Shown here: positions 7,151 through 10,282 of the stretch, piece by piece | Layout of the letters: every line of letters begins with the position of its first letter | Numbering within the stretch: the first letter of the stretch is position 1 | NCBI GenBank assembly: GCA_019242135.1 | Contig: JAFAWC010000538.1 | Span: forward strand, 1 to 10,282 | Source: Mycobacteriaceae bacterium | GTDB taxonomy: Bacteria > Actinomycetota > Actinomycetes > Mycobacteriales > Mycobacteriaceae | DNA length: 10,282 bases | Direction: 5' to 3' | Position numbers and translations under genes: made by a program | The notes under the pieces: model-generated | Databases searched by the model: none | Told to the model about the DNA's origin: nothing | The model's input: the letters and a program-made list of their open reading frames with translations, nothing else

Positions 7151-7963
7151 CAACCACCGGTAGGCCTTGGTGAGATTGAGCGCGCCTCCCATCGAACTCA
7201 ACTGCCCGATGATGTCTTCCAGGCGCGCCCTCGGTATGTCCATACGCCACTCCGGCACGGTGCCGGAAAGGCGCAGCGAACCGGCACCGAAAGTGACTCC
7301 CGTCAGCTGAAGTCCGTGCGGCAGATTGGGCAGACGGACGGGGTAGGCCGGAGCCCGGGCCGGCAGCGGCAACCTGCGCCCCATCACGGCCACCCCGCGC
7401 GGCTTCAGCCACACTGTCGATCCGTCGAGCCGGGCATCGATCTCCAGGTTGCCGAACGCGGGTTGGCGAGCCCAGTACAGCCTCGCGACTCCGTCGTCAC
7501 CGATCTCCCCGGTGAATCTGGGCATGGCCCATTTCACGAGCTCTCTCAAAAGCGAAGCGGGCAACTGCAGCGACAGTTCAACCGGAGCTGCCACCAGGAC
7601 CGGCGGCGTCCCCGGCCGAAGATGGACGTTGTGCAAGGTGGCGACGGCACAATCGAATTCGACGTCGTCCCAGCACAGTTCCGTGGCGGCGATACGGACA
7701 TCACCGAGCTGCCCCACCGATAATCCGAGCATGTCGAGGCTGGAGTCGAACTCCGTGACGGTGAGGGTGAGCTCTCCGTCGTCGAGCTGGACGGACAGCG
7801 TTCGTCCGACGATCAGACGGCGCAGCGTCATGAAGAGCGTTCGGTAGCCGACTTCCGTCGCTGCGGAAACCGGCGGAAGGTTCGAGGCTGTCGACCAGAG
7901 CGACGCCAGCATCTCGACGGGACGAAGAAGGTCCCACCGGCTTGGTAGCCCCGAAGGTGTCAT
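7148..7963 (-). CDS. DUF2993-like protein (LmeA/TULIP-type lipid-binding candidate)
   Basis: The protein is 271 aa and rich in short amphipathic strands: LSVQLDDGELTLTVTEFDSS (56-75), VRIAATELCWDDVEFDCAVATLHNVHLRP (about 89-117), then an L-P-A-S-L-L-R-E-L segment and further beta-strand stretches (GNLEIDARL, GLQLTGVTF, GSLRLSGTV). This gene-wide alternation resembles DUF2993, the family of mycobacterial LmeA (Rv0817c), which binds phospholipid and acts in mannan elongation; the match is by pattern only. Unlike LmeA, no signal peptide or membrane anchor is visible, so the protein is probably cytosolic. The ATG at 7963 has GGAAGGAAA 10 bases upstream (7974-7982). It follows fadD17 after 56 bases on the same strand and may be its operon partner, which would fit a role in handling lipid or steroid substrates (inference). 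Confidence 0.65.
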   Translation of the reverse strand: MTPSGLPSRWDLLRPVEMLASLWSTASNLPPVSAATEVGYRTLFMTLRRLIVGRTLSVQLDDGELTLTVTEFDSSLDMLGLSVGQLGDVRIAATELCWDDVEFDCAVATLHNVHLRPGTPPVLVAAPVELSLQLPASLLRELVKWAMPRFTGEIGDDGVARLYWARQPAFGNLEIDARLDGSTVWLKPRGVAVMGRRLPLPARAPAYPVRLPNLPHGLQLTGVTFGAGSLRLSGTVPEWRMDIPRARLEDIIGQLSSMGGALNLTKAYRWL

Positions 7964-8019
7964 GACTACAGCGTTTCCTTCCGGCCTGTCGGCAGGGCAG
8001 CCCTATGCAAGAACAGCGA
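7964..8019. other. Gap between fadD17 and the DUF2993-like gene
   Basis: This 56-base gap holds the Shine-Dalgarno site of the downstream gene and a short perfect dyad, AGGGC-A-GCCCT, at 7994-8004. A weak neighbouring stem (CCTG/CAGG) has no T-tract. No terminator or convincing promoter is visible, so read-through from fadD17 is plausible. Confidence 0.4.
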
Positions 8020-9528
8020 CTACCGGCGAATCTGCCACACCGGATCGGCGCAGTCGAGACCCTCGGCCGACAGCTGACGTTTGACAACTTTGAACGTCGC
8101 CGTGCGCGGTAGCTCGGCGCTCACCCGGACGTAAGCCGGCCACTGCTTGGGGCCGAGGTCAGGCTGCTGGGCAAGAAAGGCGTGGAACTTGTCCGTGTCG
8201 AATTCGGCGCCGGGCGCCAGTACCAGCGCCGCCATCACCTGGTCACCAACGGCGGGGTCGGGCACTGCGTACACCGCAGCCTCCCGCACGTCCGGATGGC
8301 GCAGCAAGATCCGCTCGATGGGGGCGGTGCCCAGGTTCTCCCCGTCCACCCGCAGCCAGTCCCCGAGCCGGCCGGCGAAGTACGCATAGCCGGCGGTGTC
8401 GCGGTAAGCCAGGTCGCCGCTGTGATACATCCCGCCGGCCATGCGGTTGGCGGTGGCTTCGGGATCGTTGTAGTAGCCCTCGAACCGGCCCGGACCGCCG
8501 AGGTTCACCAGTTCGCCGACCACGCCGGGCGGGCAGGGAGCACCGGTGTCGACGTCGAGGATCTCTACCCCCTCGGGCAGCGGGCCCAGCGCGCCGTCGG
8601 GGGTGTCGGGGGTGCGGCTGATCGCCACCCCGCCTTCGGTCGAACCGAACCCGTCGATGACGACACAGCCGAACCTGCGAGCAAAGCGCTCGATGTCGCC
8701 GGGCGCACCTTCGTTGCCGTAAACCGCCCGCAGCGGATTGTCGGCGTCGTCTGGTCGCTCGGGTGTGGCGAGCACATACGACAACGGCTTACCGACGTAG
8801 TTGGCGTACGTCGCACCGTAATGCCGAACGTCGGGAAGGAAACCCGACGCCGAGAACTTACGCCGTAACACCAGTGAGCCGCGGCACGCCAGAGCCACCG
8901 CCCACCCCACCAGCACGGCGTTCGAGTGGAACAACGGCATCGACGCATAGCAGACGTCTTGCGGGCCAAGGCCGAAACGGTCCGTCATCGTCACGCCGGC
9001 AACTCCCACCTTGCCGTGGCTGCACTGCACCGCCTTGGGCTCACCGCTGGTGCCCGAGGTGAAGATCAACATGAACAGGTCACCCGGCCCCGCGCACCGG
9101 AAGTCAGGCTCGCCGACCGGGTGGGCGGCGACTTCGTCAGCCCAGTCGGTCAAGTCGACGTTCAAGTGCTCGATATCGACAAGTGCTGCAGCCGAATTGG
9201 AGTCGGCCAGCACCAGCTGGCAATCCGAGTGCTCAATATCCCGCGCCAGGGCGGCACCGCGGCGCACCGGGTTGAGGCCTACCGGAACGATGCCCGACAA
9301 CCCGGCCGCCACCAGCACCGCGGAAAAGAACGGGGTGTTCTCCAGCAGCACCCCCACATGCGGCGGCCGGCCCTGGTCAAGACGCGACCGCAGCGCCGCT
9401 GCCACCGAGGCGGCGTACCGAATGTGGTCATGCCAGCTGATGAACGAATTCTCGAAGTGGACGCCCCGGTCCGTGACGTCGACGAGCGGCTTGAGCAAGT
9501 CGGTGACGGTGGGCAGAACCTCGGTCAC
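8020..9528 (-). CDS. fadD17: Steroid side-chain acyl-CoA synthetase FadD17
   Basis: This 502-aa adenylate-forming enzyme joins a carboxylic acid to CoA with ATP. Motifs: P-loop IFTSGTSGEPK (155-165); SMPLFHSNAVLVGWA (196-210); A5-type GFGSTEGG (293-300); YHSGDLAYRD (368-377); hinge GRLGDWLRVDGEN (386-398); and the C-terminal catalytic Lys480 in PRTATFKVVKRQL. From memory it aligns over its whole length with M. tuberculosis FadD17 (Rv3506, 502 aa), which has been linked to activation of cholesterol or bile-acid-type side chains, apparently the shorter C5 form. It starts with GTG, 6 bases after the fadE27 stop, with no strong Shine-Dalgarno, so it is probably translationally coupled to fadE27. 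The order fadE27-fadD17 is the same as in M. tuberculosis. All core residues are present and it looks functional. Confidence 0.95.
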   Translation of the reverse strand: MTEVLPTVTDLLKPLVDVTDRGVHFENSFISWHDHIRYAASVAAALRSRLDQGRPPHVGVLLENTPFFSAVLVAAGLSGIVPVGLNPVRRGAALARDIEHSDCQLVLADSNSAAALVDIEHLNVDLTDWADEVAAHPVGEPDFRCAGPGDLFMLIFTSGTSGEPKAVQCSHGKVGVAGVTMTDRFGLGPQDVCYASMPLFHSNAVLVGWAVALACRGSLVLRRKFSASGFLPDVRHYGATYANYVGKPLSYVLATPERPDDADNPLRAVYGNEGAPGDIERFARRFGCVVIDGFGSTEGGVAISRTPDTPDGALGPLPEGVEILDVDTGAPCPPGVVGELVNLGGPGRFEGYYNDPEATANRMAGGMYHSGDLAYRDTAGYAYFAGRLGDWLRVDGENLGTAPIERILLRHPDVREAAVYAVPDPAVGDQVMAALVLAPGAEFDTDKFHAFLAQQPDLGPKQWPAYVRVSAELPRTATFKVVKRQLSAEGLDCADPVWQIRR

Positions 9529-9534
9529 GGTTGG

Positions 9535-10282
9535 CTAGGCCGGAGTTTCCGCCAGTTCGCGGCCGATCTTACGCAGCTGCCCGGTGGCGCCGCCCAGCGC
9601 GAATTCAATCTGTTTGGCGACCAGAAAGTAGCGGTGCACCGGATGGTCGATGTCGATGCCTACTCCGCCGTGCACGTGCACGATGGTGTGCGCCACCCGA
9701 TGCCCCGCGTCGGCTGCCCAGAACGCCGCGGTAGCCACTTCGGTGTCGGCCGGTGGGGGGTACCTCCCGCTTGCGGGGGAGTCTTCGGCAAGTCGCCAAG
9801 CCGCCTGAGTAAGGGTCAGCCGCAGTCCCTTGACGTCGATGTAGCCGTCGGCGAGCCGCTGTGCCACTGCCTGAAAGCTTCCGATCGGGCGGTCGAATTG
9901 CTCTCGGGTGCGGGCGTATTCCGCAGTCAGCTGCAGCCCCCGGTCCAGGACACCAAGACCAAAAGCGCTGCGCCCCAGGGTCGAAACCGTCGACAACCAG
10001 CTCACCGCGTCGTCGCCGGCGATCGGCGGGTCGCTTACCTCGACACCTTCGAGCTGCAGATGCCCGACGCTGCCTAGACCGGTGGTCTGCAAAGCCGTCA
10101 CCGAGACGCCGGGAGCATGCGCGGCGACCAGGAAAACCTCTGTGCCGAAGTCTGTTTCCGCCGGCACCAGGAACCCGTCGGCCACCGGGCCGAAGCCAAC
10201 CTGGGTACGCGCGCCGTTCAGACGGTATCCGGCACCGCCACGCGACGCCTGCACCGGACCATCACCCATCTCGCCGTCGAGC
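9535..10282 (-). CDS. fadE27: Acyl-CoA dehydrogenase subunit FadE27 (ChsE5), C-terminal part, cut by the right edge
   Basis: About 249 codons are visible of a protein normally about 370 aa; the frame remains open at the edge and upstream of the internal ATG at 10269. The C-terminal ACAD domain is clear: STLGRSAFGLGVLDRGLQLT, EYARTREQFDRPIGSFQAVA (the usual R-E-Q-F-x-x-P-I-x-x-F-Q motif), HVHGGVGIDIDHPVHRY and the ending GRELAETPA. FadE27 pairs with FadE26 in an alpha2-beta2 dehydrogenase (ChsE4-ChsE5) that introduces a double bond into the cholesterol side chain as its CoA thioester. No catalytic Glu is seen at either usual ACAD position in this part, as expected if the base sits on FadE26. 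A proline-rich insert (SPASGRYPPP) interrupts the domain and coincides with a repeat-like DNA hairpin at 9754-9783. fadE26 should lie just beyond the right edge. Confidence 0.9.
   Translation of the reverse strand, partial: LDGEMGDGPVQASRGGAGYRLNGARTQVGFGPVADGFLVPAETDFGTEVFLVAAHAPGVSVTALQTTGLGSVGHLQLEGVEVSDPPIAGDDAVSWLSTVSTLGRSAFGLGVLDRGLQLTAEYARTREQFDRPIGSFQAVAQRLADGYIDVKGLRLTLTQAAWRLAEDSPASGRYPPPADTEVATAAFWAADAGHRVAHTIVHVHGGVGIDIDHPVHRYFLVAKQIEFALGGATGQLRKIGRELAETPA
9754..9783. repeat. Short G/C hairpin repeat inserted in frame in fadE27
   Basis: A G6 run is followed by TACC and the hairpin CCCG-CTTG-CGGG (9766-9777), then GGAG. The element resembles a short hairpin sequence that I recall recurring at many unrelated sites in mycobacterial genomes; this cannot be checked here, and no second copy is seen in the window. 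It sits inside fadE27 and keeps the frame, encoding a Pro/Gly/Ser-rich loop between two helices of the ACAD domain. Confidence 0.5.

Noticed and set aside
7994..8004. AGGGCAGCCCT dyad as an operator or terminator
   Set aside because: A one-base centre cannot form a hairpin, there is no T-tract, and I do not recognise it as a known regulator site.

Overview
The window looks like chromosome from a mycobacterium (Mycobacterium/Mycolicibacterium). It is GC-rich and tightly packed, and nearly every product can be matched from memory to a Mycobacterium tuberculosis family: FadE27 (Rv3505), FadD17 (Rv3506), IlvX (Rv3509c), the Rv2435c cyclase-like receptor, the Rv2434c MscS/cNMP-domain channel, LldD2 (Rv1872c) and a DUF1876 protein of the Rv1738 type. 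There are no rRNA or tRNA genes, CRISPR arrays, transposases or phage genes.

Layout, left to right. (1) Bases 1-302, minus strand: the end of an apparently decayed formylglycine-generating (sulfatase-modifying) enzyme that runs off the left edge. (2) 301-579, plus: a small DUF1876 protein. (3) 599-5518, minus: a compact three-gene operon read right to left. It encodes a membrane receptor with a Cache-like sensor, HAMP and cyclase-like domain, then a MscS-type channel with a C-terminal cyclic-nucleotide-binding fold, then an LldD2-like L-lactate dehydrogenase. The first two genes overlap by ATGA; the third starts 10 bases after the second ends. (4) 5519-5587: a 69-base divergent promoter region. 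(5) 5588-7147, plus: an IlvX-like thiamine-diphosphate enzyme. (6) 7148-7963, minus: a DUF2993-like protein whose stop codon abuts that of ilvX. (7) 8020-10282, minus: fadE27 (cut by the right edge) followed by fadD17, a steroid side-chain degradation pair.

How the genes may work together. FadD17 (acyl-CoA synthetase) and FadE27 (one subunit of a heteromeric acyl-CoA dehydrogenase) belong to cholesterol side-chain beta-oxidation. The fadE27-fadD17 / ilvX convergent arrangement matches M. tuberculosis, except that a DUF2993-like gene lies where M. tuberculosis carries PE_PGRS genes. The three-gene operon is the most interesting part. Its cyclase domain has lost several residues expected for catalysis, and its CNB domain has lost the two residues that usually hold the cyclic-nucleotide phosphate. 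The pair may therefore be a non-canonical signalling module rather than a cAMP source and a cAMP-gated channel. Here it is joined to lactate oxidation, a linkage absent from M. tuberculosis, where these loci are far apart.
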